Counted from the stretch's first letter, positions 43,628-54,187 are shown. The stretch is 64,000 bases of DNA from Staphylococcus kloosii (GCF_003019255.1 NZ_CP027846.1:1984001-2048000); one strand, 5' to 3'. Made by a program: numbers and translations. The notes: generated by a model from the letters alone, not told the origin.

Positions 43628-43669
43628 AAAATTAAAGCTGATACATTAATAGTTAATGTACCAGCTTTA
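43628..43669 (-). terminator. trxA terminator
   Basis: AAAGCTGGTACATTAA and TTAATGTATCAGCTTT pair over 16 positions with wobble, loop of 3, followed by AATTTTTG on the minus strand. Confidence 0.8.
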
Positions 43670-43679
43670 AGCATTTAGC

Positions 43680-43994
43680 TTATAGATGTTTATCGATAAC
43701 TTCTGCTAAGTTTTCTTTAGGTTGGAAACCAACAACTTTATCAACTGGTTCTCCATCTTTGAACACAATTAGAGTTGGAATACTCATAACTTCAAATTTA
43801 GCTGCAGTTGATGGGTTTTCATCAACGTCTAATTTTAAGATATTTGCTTTTCCATCATAGTCACCAGCAAGTTCTTCTAGCACTGGTGCTATCATTTTAC
43901 AAGGTCCACACCAAGTTGCCCAAAAATCTACTAAATTAACTCCAGATTTAATGTTTTCATCAAAGTTTGAATCTGTTGCTTTTACGATTGCCAT
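43680..43994 (-). CDS. trxA: Thioredoxin
   Basis: Dithiol oxidoreductase for cytoplasmic disulfides. 104 residues from MAIVKATDSNF; active site WCGPC (Cys29, Cys32), cis-Pro loop SIPTLIVFKDG near 72-82. AGGAGG precedes; the TTG three codons upstream overlaps that site. Own promoter and terminator. Confidence 0.97.
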   Translation of the reverse strand: MAIVKATDSNFDENIKSGVNLVDFWATWCGPCKMIAPVLEELAGDYDGKANILKLDVDENPSTAAKFEVMSIPTLIVFKDGEPVDKVVGFQPKENLAEVIDKHL

Positions 43995-44030
43995 AAATGC
44001 CAATCCTCCTTATTTTCAAATGATGAGCAA

Positions 44031-44039
44031 ATTATAACA
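44031..44039 (-). promoter_or_regulatory. trxA extended -10 promoter
   Basis: Minus strand TGTTATAAT, an extended -10 with TG one base before TATAAT, 37 bp before the trxA start. The -35 is weak. An inverted repeat CAGAAT/ATTCTG flanks it. Spx control, known for trxA in Firmicutes, cannot be confirmed by eye. Confidence 0.6.
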
Positions 44040-44074
44040 GAATTTAATTTATTCTGCATAGCCCTTGCTCACTA

Positions 44075-46423
44075 TTATTTTAGTTCTACTACCGTAACGC
44101 CAAAACCACCTTCGCTTGGCATTCCATTTCTATATGATGCCACACTTTTATGGTTTTTCAAATAGTTTTGCACACCTTTTTGCAAAGCACCTGTCCCTTT
44201 CCCATGAATAATATTAACTTGCTGATAATTGCTTAATACAGCTTGGTCAATATATTGGTCTAGTTCATTAAGTGCTTCTTCATAACGATAACCTCTTAAG
44301 TCTAAATCCATTTTTATATTTTGTCTATTTTGACGCTTAACCATTTTAGTAGGCGCTTCTTGGGTCTTTTTAGTTTTTTCTAAGTCGCTTAATGGCAGTT
44401 TCATTTTAATGATTCCCATTTGTACAATTGCTTCATCATTGGATACTACTTCTAGTACTTCACCTTTTTGACCATAAGTTAATACTTTGACTTCATCGCC
44501 CGCATGAATCTCATCCCATTTTTGTTTTTTAACCTGTTGTTTAATATCTTTTGCTTCATATTGATCATCAAGTTGTTTTTTCTTATCTATAAGTTCATGT
44601 TCTTTTACGTCGGCGCCTTTTTTATCACGTAATGTTCTTAAATCTTTTAATATTTGATCCGCTTCTTGTGTTGCAGATTTAACACGTTGATTAGCTTTAT
44701 CTTTCGCTTCATCCATTAAACGTTTTTCATAAGCCTGATATTGTTCGTATTTTTTCTCTAAGTTATCATGTGTTTCTTGTGCTTCTCTCAATAATCTGTC
44801 GAGTTCTATACGCTGGTCATCTACGCGTTTAGAATTGCTTTCAAGCGAAGCTATCATTTCGTTAATTTCCTGTTCATCTTGACCAATCATAGATTGAGCT
44901 TGTTGAATAATCGTTTTATCCAAACCTAGTTTGCTTGATATGTCAAAAGCATTGGAACGACCAGGTACACCCATTAACAATTTATATGTTGGACTTAACG
45001 TTGTTACATCAAATTCAACACTCGCATTCATAACACCGTCTCTATTATAGCTATATGCTTTTAATTCTGGATAATGAGTCGTAGCCATCACTAAACTATT
45101 GACGTTGTGTACATAATCTAAAATACTCATAGCAAGCGCAGCACCCTCACTAGGGTCCGTTCCTGCACCCAGCTCATCGAATAAAATCAAACTATCTGCT
45201 GTTGCCTCTTGTAGTATTTCTACTATGTTTTTCATATGAGATGAAAATGTAGAGAGTGATTGTTCTATAGATTGTTCATCACCAATATCACAAAAGACAT
45301 TTTCAAAGATACTTAATTGGCTACCATCTAAAGTAGGTACTAATAAACCTGATTGTGCCATAACAACAATAAGACCAAGTGTCTTTAAAGTAACTGTTTT
45401 ACCACCAGTATTTGGTCCTGTAATTATCACTGTTGATATATCTTCGGCAAATTCAATCGTATTTGCAACAACGGTATCTTGATCCAATAATGGATGAAAT
45501 GCTTTAGGTAAATAAACAGTACGTTCTGTATTAAATGTTGGTTTTGTTGCTTTAATTGAACTAGCATAACGCGCTTTAGCGATTAAAAAGTCAATTTGTC
45601 CCATTACATTTTCAGCCGTTAAACAACCTTCTGCTTCAGTTGCAACTTCCGCAGTTAATTCGATTAAAATACGTTCTCTTTCAACCGCTTCATCATTTTT
45701 CAATCTACTAATTGTATTGTTCATTTCTACAACAGAATTAGGTTCGATATATAATGTTTGACCTGATGCGGATTGATCATGCACGATACCATTAAAATCT
45801 TGACGGTATTCTGCTTTAACAGGAATAACATTACGGTCATTTCTAACTGTAACTAACGCGTCAGATAATTTCTTTTGGTTGCTTTGACTTTTAACAATTC
45901 TATCAAGATTTTGCTTTATTTTTTGTGTAGTGCTAGCAATCTTACTACGAATGCCTTGCAATTCATAACTCGCATTATCATATAAATCATACGTATCACA
46001 TTTTTGATGAATGGTTTGATACAAATCCGTTAGTACAGGTAATTGGTCCATTCTACCATGCAAAATAGGATATAAAATCTCTTCATCGTCTTCTAGCAAT
46101 TGATTATAAAATGTTTTGAATTGGTTTTGCACTTGAATTAGTCGTTTAATTAAATTCAGTTCGCTAACGTTTAATACCCCACCGATTGTTGCTCTATGAA
46201 TTAATTGTGAAACTTTCGAAAGTCCACTCAAACTAGGCAATCTATGCTTATTATAGATTTGGGATAATTCATCTGTTTCATCAATTTGAAATTGGACCGT
46301 ATTTAAATCTGTTGCAGGTGACATGTTCTGCGATTTTTCGCGACCAATATCACTAATGGTTTCCTTCTCAACTAAGGCTTTAATTTTATCGAATTCTAAG
46401 ACATCTAATGATTTCTGTCTCAT
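44075..46423 (-). CDS. mutS2: MutS2 endonuclease
   Basis: MutS paralogue, lacks the mismatch-recognition domain; acts on branched DNA or, by recent work in Firmicutes, on collided ribosomes. 782 residues: core and clamp (1-300), ATPase with GPNTGGKTVTLKTLG (about 333-347) and ILFDELGAGTDPSEGAALA, coiled coil (about 510-630), C-terminal Smr nuclease with DLRGYRYEEAL and IIHGKGTGALQ. Next gene after polX, 9 bp apart. Confidence 0.95.
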   Translation of the reverse strand: MRQKSLDVLEFDKIKALVEKETISDIGREKSQNMSPATDLNTVQFQIDETDELSQIYNKHRLPSLSGLSKVSQLIHRATIGGVLNVSELNLIKRLIQVQNQFKTFYNQLLEDDEEILYPILHGRMDQLPVLTDLYQTIHQKCDTYDLYDNASYELQGIRSKIASTTQKIKQNLDRIVKSQSNQKKLSDALVTVRNDRNVIPVKAEYRQDFNGIVHDQSASGQTLYIEPNSVVEMNNTISRLKNDEAVERERILIELTAEVATEAEGCLTAENVMGQIDFLIAKARYASSIKATKPTFNTERTVYLPKAFHPLLDQDTVVANTIEFAEDISTVIITGPNTGGKTVTLKTLGLIVVMAQSGLLVPTLDGSQLSIFENVFCDIGDEQSIEQSLSTFSSHMKNIVEILQEATADSLILFDELGAGTDPSEGAALAMSILDYVHNVNSLVMATTHYPELKAYSYNRDGVMNASVEFDVTTLSPTYKLLMGVPGRSNAFDISSKLGLDKTIIQQAQSMIGQDEQEINEMIASLESNSKRVDDQRIELDRLLREAQETHDNLEKKYEQYQAYEKRLMDEAKDKANQRVKSATQEADQILKDLRTLRDKKGADVKEHELIDKKKQLDDQYEAKDIKQQVKKQKWDEIHAGDEVKVLTYGQKGEVLEVVSNDEAIVQMGIIKMKLPLSDLEKTKKTQEAPTKMVKRQNRQNIKMDLDLRGYRYEEALNELDQYIDQAVLSNYQQVNIIHGKGTGALQKGVQNYLKNHKSVASYRNGMPSEGGFGVTVVELK

Positions 46424-46432
46424 GTAATCCCT

Positions 46433-48145
46433 CTATTTCTTCAATTTAATGTTGTTTTCAATCATTGATTTAAATGATTCTCTCGTCATAGTATTTATGA
46501 CTCTATCTTTATGAACAAATCCTTTTTGCGCTGTAGCTACACCATATTTCATAAATTCTAAATGATCTACGTGATGTGCGTCAGTATTTATTGTTAATTG
46601 AACATTAGGATGTTTTTTAACAACGTCTGCAATTAAATCAAGACGCTTTGGATTCGCATTAATTTCTAATATAGTGTTTGTTTCTTCTGCTAATGCACAT
46701 AATTTATCAATATTAGGTTCATAACCAGGTCGTCTACCTATAATACGTCCAGTAGGATGCGCGATATGTCTTACATAAGGATTACGGCAAGCATTTTCTA
46801 AACGTTGCATAATTTCCTCTTCACTTTGATTAAAGCTTTGATGAATCGCAGCAATAACATAATCTAGTTTAGCTAATACTTCATCACTATAGTCTAAACT
46901 TCCATCTGGTAAAATATCCATTTCTATACCAGAATAAATATCTATTTCATCGTATTGCTTATTAAGTTCTTTAATTTCTTCATTTTGACGCAATAATCGT
47001 TCTTCAGATAAACCATTAGCAACTTTTAGACTTTGAGAATGGTCAGTGATAACCATAAACTCATATCCTTTTTTGATGTTTGCTTCGATCATATCTTTGA
47101 TGCTAAATGCGCCATCACTATATGTTGTATGCATATGGATATCGCCGTTTATATCATTAAGTGTTATTACGTTTGATAAGTCTTTATCAAATTCACTACC
47201 ATCTTCACGCATTGCAGGCGCAATCCAATCTACGTCAAAATGTTGGTATATTTCTTCTTCACTTTGATATTGTATTAATTTGCCATCTGCTTGTTCTATA
47301 CCATATTCACTTATTTTTTCATTTTTATCCTTTGCCATTTGACGAATTCTAATATTGTGATCCTTTGAACCTGAAAAATGTTGTAACGTATGATAAAAAG
47401 CTGCTGGTTCAATAAGTCGGAAATCTACGCCGATTGTTTCGTCATCGTAGCTTACTTCAAGTGACACTTTTGTAGAGCCAACTGCGACTTCTTTTTGTTT
47501 ATTTGGTATTTTAATTAACGCTTCTTGAACTTCTTGGGGTTTAGTAGTACTAATAATGTAATCTAAATCTTTACTAACTTCTTTATATCTTCTAAAGCTA
47601 CCGGCAACTTCATATTTATCTATATCATCAATAGTATCTAAAAATTCATTTATTTCTGCACTTAATCCGCGCATTTGGTCAATAGGATAATGATCTTTTT
47701 TAGCACCTAACGCTTTTACTGCTTCTAAAATATTTTGTTCTGTTTTTTTAGCAAAACCGCTAAGTTCACTCACTTTACCTTGTTCACAGGCATTTTGTAG
47801 CGCTTCTTTATCAGTGATATTTAATTCTTTATATAACTTAGCAATTTTTTTACTACCTAATCCTTGTATTTTTAACAATGGTACTAAGCCTGCAGGAACT
47901 TCTTGTTCAAGGTCTGCTAAAGTTGTTGATTCACCAGTGTGTCTATATTCATCAATTACTTCGCCAACGCCTTTGCCTATACCTTTAAGTTCTGTAACGT
48001 CTTCAATTTCCTCTAAAGGTCGTTCATCTATTTCTAAACTTTGAGCCGCTTTTCTATAAGCTGAAACCTTAAATGTATTCTCACCTTTTAATTCCATATA
48101 AGTGGCAATTTTTTCTAATAATTGGATTACATCTTTTTTTGTCAT
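46433..48145 (-). CDS. polX: DNA polymerase/3'-5' exonuclease PolX
   Basis: Family X DNA polymerase for gap repair. 570 residues from MTKKDVIQLLEKI, GAGGAG upstream. N-terminal 8-kDa and helix-hairpin-helix parts (KGIGKGVGEVIDEY, IQGLGSKKIAKLY), Pol-beta nucleotidyltransferase with GSFRRYKEVSKDLDYII (about 183-199), then a C-terminal PHP domain (from GDIHMHTTYSDGAFS, about 335) giving the 3'-5' exonuclease. Forms a unit with mutS2. Confidence 0.94.
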   Translation of the reverse strand: MTKKDVIQLLEKIATYMELKGENTFKVSAYRKAAQSLEIDERPLEEIEDVTELKGIGKGVGEVIDEYRHTGESTTLADLEQEVPAGLVPLLKIQGLGSKKIAKLYKELNITDKEALQNACEQGKVSELSGFAKKTEQNILEAVKALGAKKDHYPIDQMRGLSAEINEFLDTIDDIDKYEVAGSFRRYKEVSKDLDYIISTTKPQEVQEALIKIPNKQKEVAVGSTKVSLEVSYDDETIGVDFRLIEPAAFYHTLQHFSGSKDHNIRIRQMAKDKNEKISEYGIEQADGKLIQYQSEEEIYQHFDVDWIAPAMREDGSEFDKDLSNVITLNDINGDIHMHTTYSDGAFSIKDMIEANIKKGYEFMVITDHSQSLKVANGLSEERLLRQNEEIKELNKQYDEIDIYSGIEMDILPDGSLDYSDEVLAKLDYVIAAIHQSFNQSEEEIMQRLENACRNPYVRHIAHPTGRIIGRRPGYEPNIDKLCALAEETNTILEINANPKRLDLIADVVKKHPNVQLTINTDAHHVDHLEFMKYGVATAQKGFVHKDRVINTMTRESFKSMIENNIKLKK

Positions 48146-48163
48146 ATCAATTCTCCTCATAAA

Positions 48164-48226
48164 AAAAGGGCAAGACAAGTTAACATGTGCGAAATGCAAC
48201 AGTATAAACCTTGCGTCTTGACCTCC
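48164..48226 (-). terminator. Possible terminator between the cvpA-like gene and polX
   Basis: On the minus strand GGTCAAGAC at the start pairs with GTCTTGCC before TTTTTTT, with a long internal loop. The stem is short for its loop, so partial readthrough into polX is likely. Confidence 0.5.
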
Positions 48227-48258
48227 TGGATAATAAATTTCTCAGTTTCAATAAGCTA

Positions 48259-48780
48259 TTATATTTTTAAAATAAAGTGTGATAAAAATGGTATGTTTAA
48301 AATTAACGGTTTAGCTATCAAAGATACTGAAAGTTGTGATTGCACTATGTCATTTGGATAGATTGCTAAAACATAAAGTGCTAAATTCACTACTATTAAT
48401 GAAGTAATTATACTAACAATCACGCCAACAATTCTACTCCATAGCGTAATATGAGATTGCTTAATCATATTATCAAATACAGCTACAATAGCATAGAGAA
48501 TCAACTTCACTATGATAGCAATAAAAATAAATGCAATAATATGATAAAACCGTTGTTGCAACTGTTCGAACGGTACGGCAAATTTCATATCATATGCCAA
48601 CGTTTTCGGAAACGGAACAAACAATTCTAATCGACGTGCAATCATAAGATAGTATGCATTGCTTATAATTAAGGCTACTACTGTACAAGCCCCATGTAAT
48701 ACACTAAAACCAAAACCACGTCTAAAGCCTATAACTGCCATGTATAAAAAAACAAGCGCTACAGCTAAATCTATAATCAT
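48259..48780 (-). CDS. CvpA-family membrane protein
   Basis: 173 residues with four hydrophobic helices (about 1-20, 26-45, 77-100, 118-145) and the CvpA pattern IDLAVALVFLYMAVIGFRRGF at the start. Family members are linked to colicin V production or envelope stress, role in staphylococci unknown. It starts four bases inside the end of zapA, the usual zapA-cvpA pair. Confidence 0.85.
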   Translation of the reverse strand: MIIDLAVALVFLYMAVIGFRRGFGFSVLHGACTVVALIISNAYYLMIARRLELFVPFPKTLAYDMKFAVPFEQLQQRFYHIIAFIFIAIIVKLILYAIVAVFDNMIKQSHITLWSRIVGVIVSIITSLIVVNLALYVLAIYPNDIVQSQLSVSLIAKPLILNIPFLSHFILKI

Positions 48781-49046
48781 TGATTTTCTCTATTTTTATA
48801 TTGCTGTAATTCTTGTTGTAGTCTATAGTTTTCTTCTTCTAATTGCACTTTTTCATGCATGACGTTCACTGCAGTAAGCACTGCTTTACGCGTCGTATCT
48901 AATCCTGCATTTTTACGACCTAATTCTTTTAACTTTTCGTCAACCAAATTTGCAACGTAGCGTATATGTTCAGGATTATCAGTTCCTACTATTGTATAAT
49001 GTTTATCATTTATGATTACGTTGATTCTATTCTTAAACTCACCCAT
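48777..49046 (-). CDS. zapA: Cell division protein ZapA
   Basis: Small FtsZ-ring stabiliser. 89 residues: N-terminal ZapA fold (NRINVIINDKHYTIVGTDNPEHIRYVANLV, within 6-36) and a C-terminal coiled coil (about 60-88). Upstream TATAAT is a likely -10 box. Divergent from rnhC. Confidence 0.92.
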   Translation of the reverse strand: MGEFKNRINVIINDKHYTIVGTDNPEHIRYVANLVDEKLKELGRKNAGLDTTRKAVLTAVNVMHEKVQLEEENYRLQQELQQYKNRENQ

Positions 49047-49304
49047 ATGATAGCTCCTACCTTTTATATTATAGTTCGTAGTTATTTAATTAAAATAGCG
49101 TTTATCAACTACATATATTAAAAATATTTATCATCAGTCATTATACAATACTGTATAATATTTTGTAAGACCTGTGATTTAATTAGTAAATTCACTTTAA
49201 TATTATATAATTTTAGAAATCTAAATGTCCAAAGTGCTATCATCATTACTTTATGATAAGATTACTAGTGTTTTTGAAGAAATTTTGCGAAGTGGTGAAT
49301 AAAA

Positions 49305-50252
49305 ATGAGCAATATCGTACATAAATTATCAGCATCGGAAGTAAACCAATTAATTAAACGGTTAGACTTTGAGACATCTAACCTTCCTCAAGGTATGAAA
49401 GCTAAACTCAAATATAAAGGAACGGTTATTTCTATATATAACTCAAATAAAGTGATGTTCCAGGGAAGCAATGCAGAAAGTACAGCAAACGAACTGTTAC
49501 CTCATGTCAGTTCAAATAATACTACTAAAAGTTCATCATCTACTAAATCGTCTACTAAAAAATCGGCGACACACCCACCTTTTAATAAATATAATTGTAT
49601 CGGCAGTGATGAAGCAGGCAGTGGAGATTATTTTGGTCCTTTAACTGTTTGTGCCGCATACGTATCTAAAGAACATTGCCAAGTGTTGAAAACTTTAGGC
49701 GTTGACGATTCAAAGAAACTTACCGACACTAAAATAGTAGAACTCGCTGAACAACTTGTTACATTTATACCTCATTCATTATTAACATTGGATAATAAAA
49801 ATTATAATATCAAACAAGCTAGTGGTTGGTCCCAAGTTAAAATGAAAGCCGTGTTACATAATGAAGCGATTAAAAATGTTACTGCAAAAATAGAAACTGA
49901 CGCCTTAGATTATATCGTTATCGATCAATTTGCCGAACCTAACGTTTATAAAAGATATGCATTAACTCAGCTCCCTTTCGAAGAACGAACTTGCTTTGAA
50001 ACTAAGGGAGAGTCTAAATCTTTAGCCATCGCAGCAGCAAGTATCATATCACGTTATGCATTCGTTAAAAATATGGATCATCTGTCAAAAAAACTCAATA
50101 CAACGTTGCCTAAAGGGGCAAGTAACAAAGTAGACTTGAGTGCAGCAAAAATAATTGAACGTTGGGATATCAATGTACTAGATGATATTACGAAAAAACA
50201 TTTTGCCAACCGTAATAAAGCACTGGCATTAGTTAATAAAAAACACAATTAG
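49305..50252 (+). CDS. rnhC: Ribonuclease HIII
   Basis: Cuts RNA in RNA-DNA hybrids. 315 residues: N-terminal TBP-like substrate-binding domain (about 1-85), Ser/Thr/Lys linker, then catalytic domain with IGSDEAGSGDYFGP (about 98-111; Asp and Glu ligands), DDSKKL near 143 and IVIDQFAEP near 205. GTGGTG upstream of the ATG. Alone on the plus strand, divergent from zapA. Confidence 0.94.
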   Translation: MSNIVHKLSASEVNQLIKRLDFETSNLPQGMKAKLKYKGTVISIYNSNKVMFQGSNAESTANELLPHVSSNNTTKSSSSTKSSTKKSATHPPFNKYNCIGSDEAGSGDYFGPLTVCAAYVSKEHCQVLKTLGVDDSKKLTDTKIVELAEQLVTFIPHSLLTLDNKNYNIKQASGWSQVKMKAVLHNEAIKNVTAKIETDALDYIVIDQFAEPNVYKRYALTQLPFEERTCFETKGESKSLAIAAASIISRYAFVKNMDHLSKKLNTTLPKGASNKVDLSAAKIIERWDINVLDDITKKHFANRNKALALVNKKHN

Positions 50253-50334
50253 TAGCGCAGTAATTATACTAAATTCAACTGCTCATCATTATTAATATGT
50301 CTATTTTCAAATGCATCAAATTTTGTTGGAATTT

Positions 50335-50378
50335 AAAAAACGTCAATTTCTATTAAAATATAGAAATTGACGTTTTTA
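50335..50378. terminator. Bidirectional terminator between rnhC and pheT
   Basis: ACGTCAATTTCTAT and its complement make a 14-bp perfect stem with a 6-nt loop, with A/T runs on both sides. It serves both convergent genes. Confidence 0.9.
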
Positions 50379-50426
50379 TTTTAATTATAGCTATTAATAT
50401 CTTAAATTCGTTTACCTATAGTAATA

Positions 50427-52829
50427 TTATCGAATTGTTGCACCATTATTTTGTAATGCTTCTAAAATATCATCATGGACAGCATTAACTTTATCATCAG
50501 TTAAAGTTTCTTCTGTATCTAAATAATATAGTCTTATTGCAACAGATTTTTCATCTTCAGCAACGTGTTCACCTTCATAAACATCAAACACCTGTGTATC
50601 TTGTAAAATATTGCCACCATGTTGTTTAATTGTTTGGATTAGTTCAGCTGATGGTGTTTCTCTATTAATTAATAATGCTATATCTCTCGCAGCACCAGGG
50701 AATCTTGGGATTGGTTCATAATTAATATAACCAACTTGAACAGCCATTAATTTTTCGTAGTTTAATTCAAATACATAAGTACGATTTAAATCATAAGCTT
50801 GCTCAACTGTTGGATGTAATTCTCCAACAAAACCTACAACTTCATCGTTTAAATAAATCATAGCAGTTCTACCTGGATGCATACCTTCAATTTCGCCATT
50901 AGCATAGTCAAAAGTGATGTCTAAAGTTTCTGCGATTCTGTCTACAACACCTTTAGCGATAAAGAAATCAATTTCTTCTTTTTTATTTTGCCAATCATTT
51001 GTTACATAATCGCCAGTTAAAATACCACTTAAGTATTCTACTTCATCCGGCAAATTACCCTTACCATTGTCGAAAAATACTCGTCCTAATTCAAATAATC
51101 TTACGTCTTTATTTTTACGAGCAACGTTATAAGATACGGCATCAATTAAATGTGGAATTAAACTTTGACGTAAAGTCGAATGCGCTTCACTCATAGGCAT
51201 TAATAACTCTGTAGTATCTCTATCTACTAGAGTGAGTTGTCGCGCTCTTTCTTTATTAATTAAAGAATAATTAATTGCTTCGCTCAAGCCCGCGCCTTCT
51301 AATGAACCTTTAACAATTCGTGTCTTAGCTTGTCTGTCAGTCAATTTACCACTTGTAACAGTATCGAATACTGGTAATGTAGAAGGAATTTCGTCATAAC
51401 CATATATTCTAGCAATTTCTTCAATTAAATCTTCTTGAATCGTGATGTCTTTACGTCTTGATGGTACATGTACAGTTAAAGTGTCATTATTATTTTCAGT
51501 TTTAAAACCTAATTGCACAAAGATATTAATAATATCGTCTGCACTTAAGTCAAAACCAATAGTATTGTTGACTTTATCTACTGTTATATTTATCGGCGTA
51601 ACAAATTCTCCTAAGTCACCTTGTGATACACGGTCTTTTAGCACAGTACCGCCGGCATAAGTTTCTAATAAATAACATGCTCTATCTACGGCTTCGTTGA
51701 CGAATTCAGTCGCAATACCTTTTTCAAAACGGCTTGAAGATTCACTACGTAAGTTTAATCGACGAGATGTATGGCGAATTGATACCGGATCAAAAATAGC
51801 ACCTTCAACTAACACATTAGTCGTATTTGGTGTTACTTCTGAAAAGTCTCCACCCATTACGCCACCTAAAGCTACAGGTTGTTGGCCGTTAGTAATGACG
51901 ATATCTCCTGAAACTAAACTACGTTGTTGGTCATCAAGTGTTGTCATCGTTTCATTTTCTTGTGCTTGTCTTACGACGATTTGTTCTGAACCGATTTGGT
52001 CTTTATCGAACATATGCAATGGTTGACCATATTCTAATAACACATAGTTTGAAATATCTACAACGTTATTAATAGGTCTAATGCCTGCTTTGATTAAACG
52101 TGTTTGCATCCAAATTGGAGAAGGAGCAATTTTAACGTTTTTAACCCCTCTTACACTGTAATAAGGTGTCTTATCTGGGTTTTCTACCGTTACTGACATG
52201 CTGTCATGTATTGATTCATCAGCATCTGTAGTTTCCGTTTGTGGTTTTGTCATAGAAGTATTATATAGTGCCGCAGCTTCATACGCCGTACCTACCATGC
52301 TTAGTGCATCTGCTCTATTTGGCGTTAAATCAAATTCCATTACTTGATCATTCAAATATAAAGCAGATAGTGCATCTGTACCAGGCTCTACAGTATCAGG
52401 GAAAACAAATATACCGTCCTCAAATTGTTTAGGTACTAAATTACTAGCTATACCGATTTCTTGTAATGAACAAATCATACCGGCAGATTGTTGGCCACGT
52501 AATTTAGCTTTCTTTATCTTAATGCCACCAGGTAATCTACCACCTACTTTAGCAACGATTACTGTTTGCCCTTCATCTACGTTTGGCGCACCACAAACAA
52601 TTTGTACTGGTTCCTCTTCACCGATATCTACTGAACAAATATTTAATTTGTCTGCGTCAGGGTGGGAAGTTTTTGAAATTATATAACCGACAACTAAATT
52701 TTTAATATCTTGCGTATAATCAATAATATCGTCAACTTCAATACCTGTACGTGTTATTCTTTCGGCAAGAACATTAACAGGTTGATTGACATTAACGTAA
52801 GATTCTAACCATTCTTTTGAAATTAACAT
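50427..52829 (-). CDS. pheT: Phenylalanyl-tRNA synthetase beta subunit
   Basis: Second subunit of the alpha2-beta2 enzyme. 800 residues: EMAP-type tRNA-binding domain (about 40-150), B3/B4 editing domain (RNLRSESSSRFEKG near 355), B5 domain, catalytic-like core, and C-terminal anticodon-binding FDX-ACB domain (about 705-800, PRFPGAARDIALL). Its ATG overlaps the pheS stop by one base. Confidence 0.97.
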   Translation of the reverse strand: MLISKEWLESYVNVNQPVNVLAERITRTGIEVDDIIDYTQDIKNLVVGYIISKTSHPDADKLNICSVDIGEEEPVQIVCGAPNVDEGQTVIVAKVGGRLPGGIKIKKAKLRGQQSAGMICSLQEIGIASNLVPKQFEDGIFVFPDTVEPGTDALSALYLNDQVMEFDLTPNRADALSMVGTAYEAAALYNTSMTKPQTETTDADESIHDSMSVTVENPDKTPYYSVRGVKNVKIAPSPIWMQTRLIKAGIRPINNVVDISNYVLLEYGQPLHMFDKDQIGSEQIVVRQAQENETMTTLDDQQRSLVSGDIVITNGQQPVALGGVMGGDFSEVTPNTTNVLVEGAIFDPVSIRHTSRRLNLRSESSSRFEKGIATEFVNEAVDRACYLLETYAGGTVLKDRVSQGDLGEFVTPINITVDKVNNTIGFDLSADDIINIFVQLGFKTENNNDTLTVHVPSRRKDITIQEDLIEEIARIYGYDEIPSTLPVFDTVTSGKLTDRQAKTRIVKGSLEGAGLSEAINYSLINKERARQLTLVDRDTTELLMPMSEAHSTLRQSLIPHLIDAVSYNVARKNKDVRLFELGRVFFDNGKGNLPDEVEYLSGILTGDYVTNDWQNKKEEIDFFIAKGVVDRIAETLDITFDYANGEIEGMHPGRTAMIYLNDEVVGFVGELHPTVEQAYDLNRTYVFELNYEKLMAVQVGYINYEPIPRFPGAARDIALLINRETPSAELIQTIKQHGGNILQDTQVFDVYEGEHVAEDEKSVAIRLYYLDTEETLTDDKVNAVHDDILEALQNNGATIR

Positions 52830-53887
52830 TATTGCTCACCTCTATCTTCTACTGCTTTAAATTGATTTAAGAATCTCACATCATTTGTATAGAAATGACG
52901 AATATCTTCAATACCGTATTTCAACATTGCAATACGGTCTGGTCCCATACCAAATGCAAAACCTGTATATTTTGTAGAATCGTAACCAGCTTTTTCTAAA
53001 ACATTTGGATGTACCATTCCAGAACCTAAAATCTCTATCCAACCTGTATGTTTACAAACGTTACAACCTTTACCCTTACATTTGAAACATGAAATATCCA
53101 CTTCTACTGAAGGTTCAGTGAATGGGAAATAACTTGGTCTTAAACGAATTTCTCGCTCGTCACCAAATAAACTTTTCGCTAATAATTCTAAGGTACCTTT
53201 AAGGTCACTCATTTTTATATTTTCATCAACTACTAAACCTTCAATTTGCGTAAATTGATGACTATGTGTCGCATCATCTGAATCACGGCGATATACTTTA
53301 CCAGGGCAAATGATTTTAACTGGTGCTTTGCCGTTTCTTTTTTCCATTGTTCTTGCTTGTACAGGAGATGTATGTGTACGCATTAATATTTCTTCAGTAA
53401 TATAGAAACTATCTTGCATATCACGTGCTGGGTGTGATTTAGGTAAGTTTAATGCTTCAAAATTATAATAGTCCTGTTCTACTTCATAACCATCAACTAT
53501 TTCATAGCCTAAACCTAAAAATAAATCTTCTATTTCTTCAATTGTACGTGTTAAAGGGTGTTTTGCACCGATTGCCATTTTTCGACTAGGTAATGTAACA
53601 TCAATTTTTTCAGTCGCTAACTGTTGTTCTAATTGTTCTTTAGCCAATAATTCTTGGCGTGATTCAATTTCAGTTTCAATAGCTTGTCTCACTTCATTAA
53701 CTTGTTGGCCATATTGTGGTTTCTCTTCATTAGGTAAATCTTTCATATGTTTCATTAATCCACTAACTGAACCTTTTTTACCTAAATATTTAACTTTAAC
53801 ATCTTGTAATTCTTTTTCATTCGCAGCTTCATTAATATCAATTAATGCTTGCTGTTGTAACTGTGACATTTCTTCAGTTTGAACCAT
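52829..53887 (-). CDS. pheS: Phenylalanyl-tRNA synthetase alpha subunit
   Basis: Catalytic class II subunit. 352 residues: N-terminal coiled coil (1-90), motif 1 HPLTRTIEEIEDLFLGLGYE, motif 2 with VYRRDSDDATHSHQFTQIEG (within 207-230), a zinc-like CFKCKGKGCNVCKHTGW insert (about 280-296), motif 3 FGMGPDRIAML (about 322). GGAGGAG before the ATG. Preceded by a T-box. Confidence 0.97.
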   Translation of the reverse strand: MVQTEEMSQLQQQALIDINEAANEKELQDVKVKYLGKKGSVSGLMKHMKDLPNEEKPQYGQQVNEVRQAIETEIESRQELLAKEQLEQQLATEKIDVTLPSRKMAIGAKHPLTRTIEEIEDLFLGLGYEIVDGYEVEQDYYNFEALNLPKSHPARDMQDSFYITEEILMRTHTSPVQARTMEKRNGKAPVKIICPGKVYRRDSDDATHSHQFTQIEGLVVDENIKMSDLKGTLELLAKSLFGDEREIRLRPSYFPFTEPSVEVDISCFKCKGKGCNVCKHTGWIEILGSGMVHPNVLEKAGYDSTKYTGFAFGMGPDRIAMLKYGIEDIRHFYTNDVRFLNQFKAVEDRGEQ

Positions 53888-53924
53888 ACTTTCTCCTCCT
53901 AATTTCGCTCACTTTTTTTACCAA

Positions 53925-54180
53925 TAAAAAAAGACTTTCACCCCTGTAATAAAGGGACGAAAGTCTTCCGTGGTACCACCCAAATTTATGCCTTAGCATA
54001 CGCTTGTAACGTCTTGATAACGGAATCTAATTCCGACTTAAATTTCTTTAAGTAACCAAAAAGGTGAAAAAAACTATTTGCTATTGGAATAAATTGCAGT
54101 CTTTGTTTATTCTCCCTGAACAATAACGTCTAATAGTTTACGTCTTTTTATCGGTTTATATTAAATTTAATGTAGTGATT
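53925..54180 (-). promoter_or_regulatory. T-box riboswitch of pheST
   Basis: Minus strand T-box core GGGTGGTACCACGG (53968-53981) and a terminator GACTTTCGTCCCT/AGGGGTGAAAGTC with TTTTTTTT (53925-53965). A stem I region upstream contains CAGGGAGAATAAAC, and the likely Phe specifier TTC lies at 54087-54089 in TTTATTCCAATAG. Leader of about 290 nt, no gene in it. Confidence 0.9.
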
Positions 54181-54187
54181 TGTATTA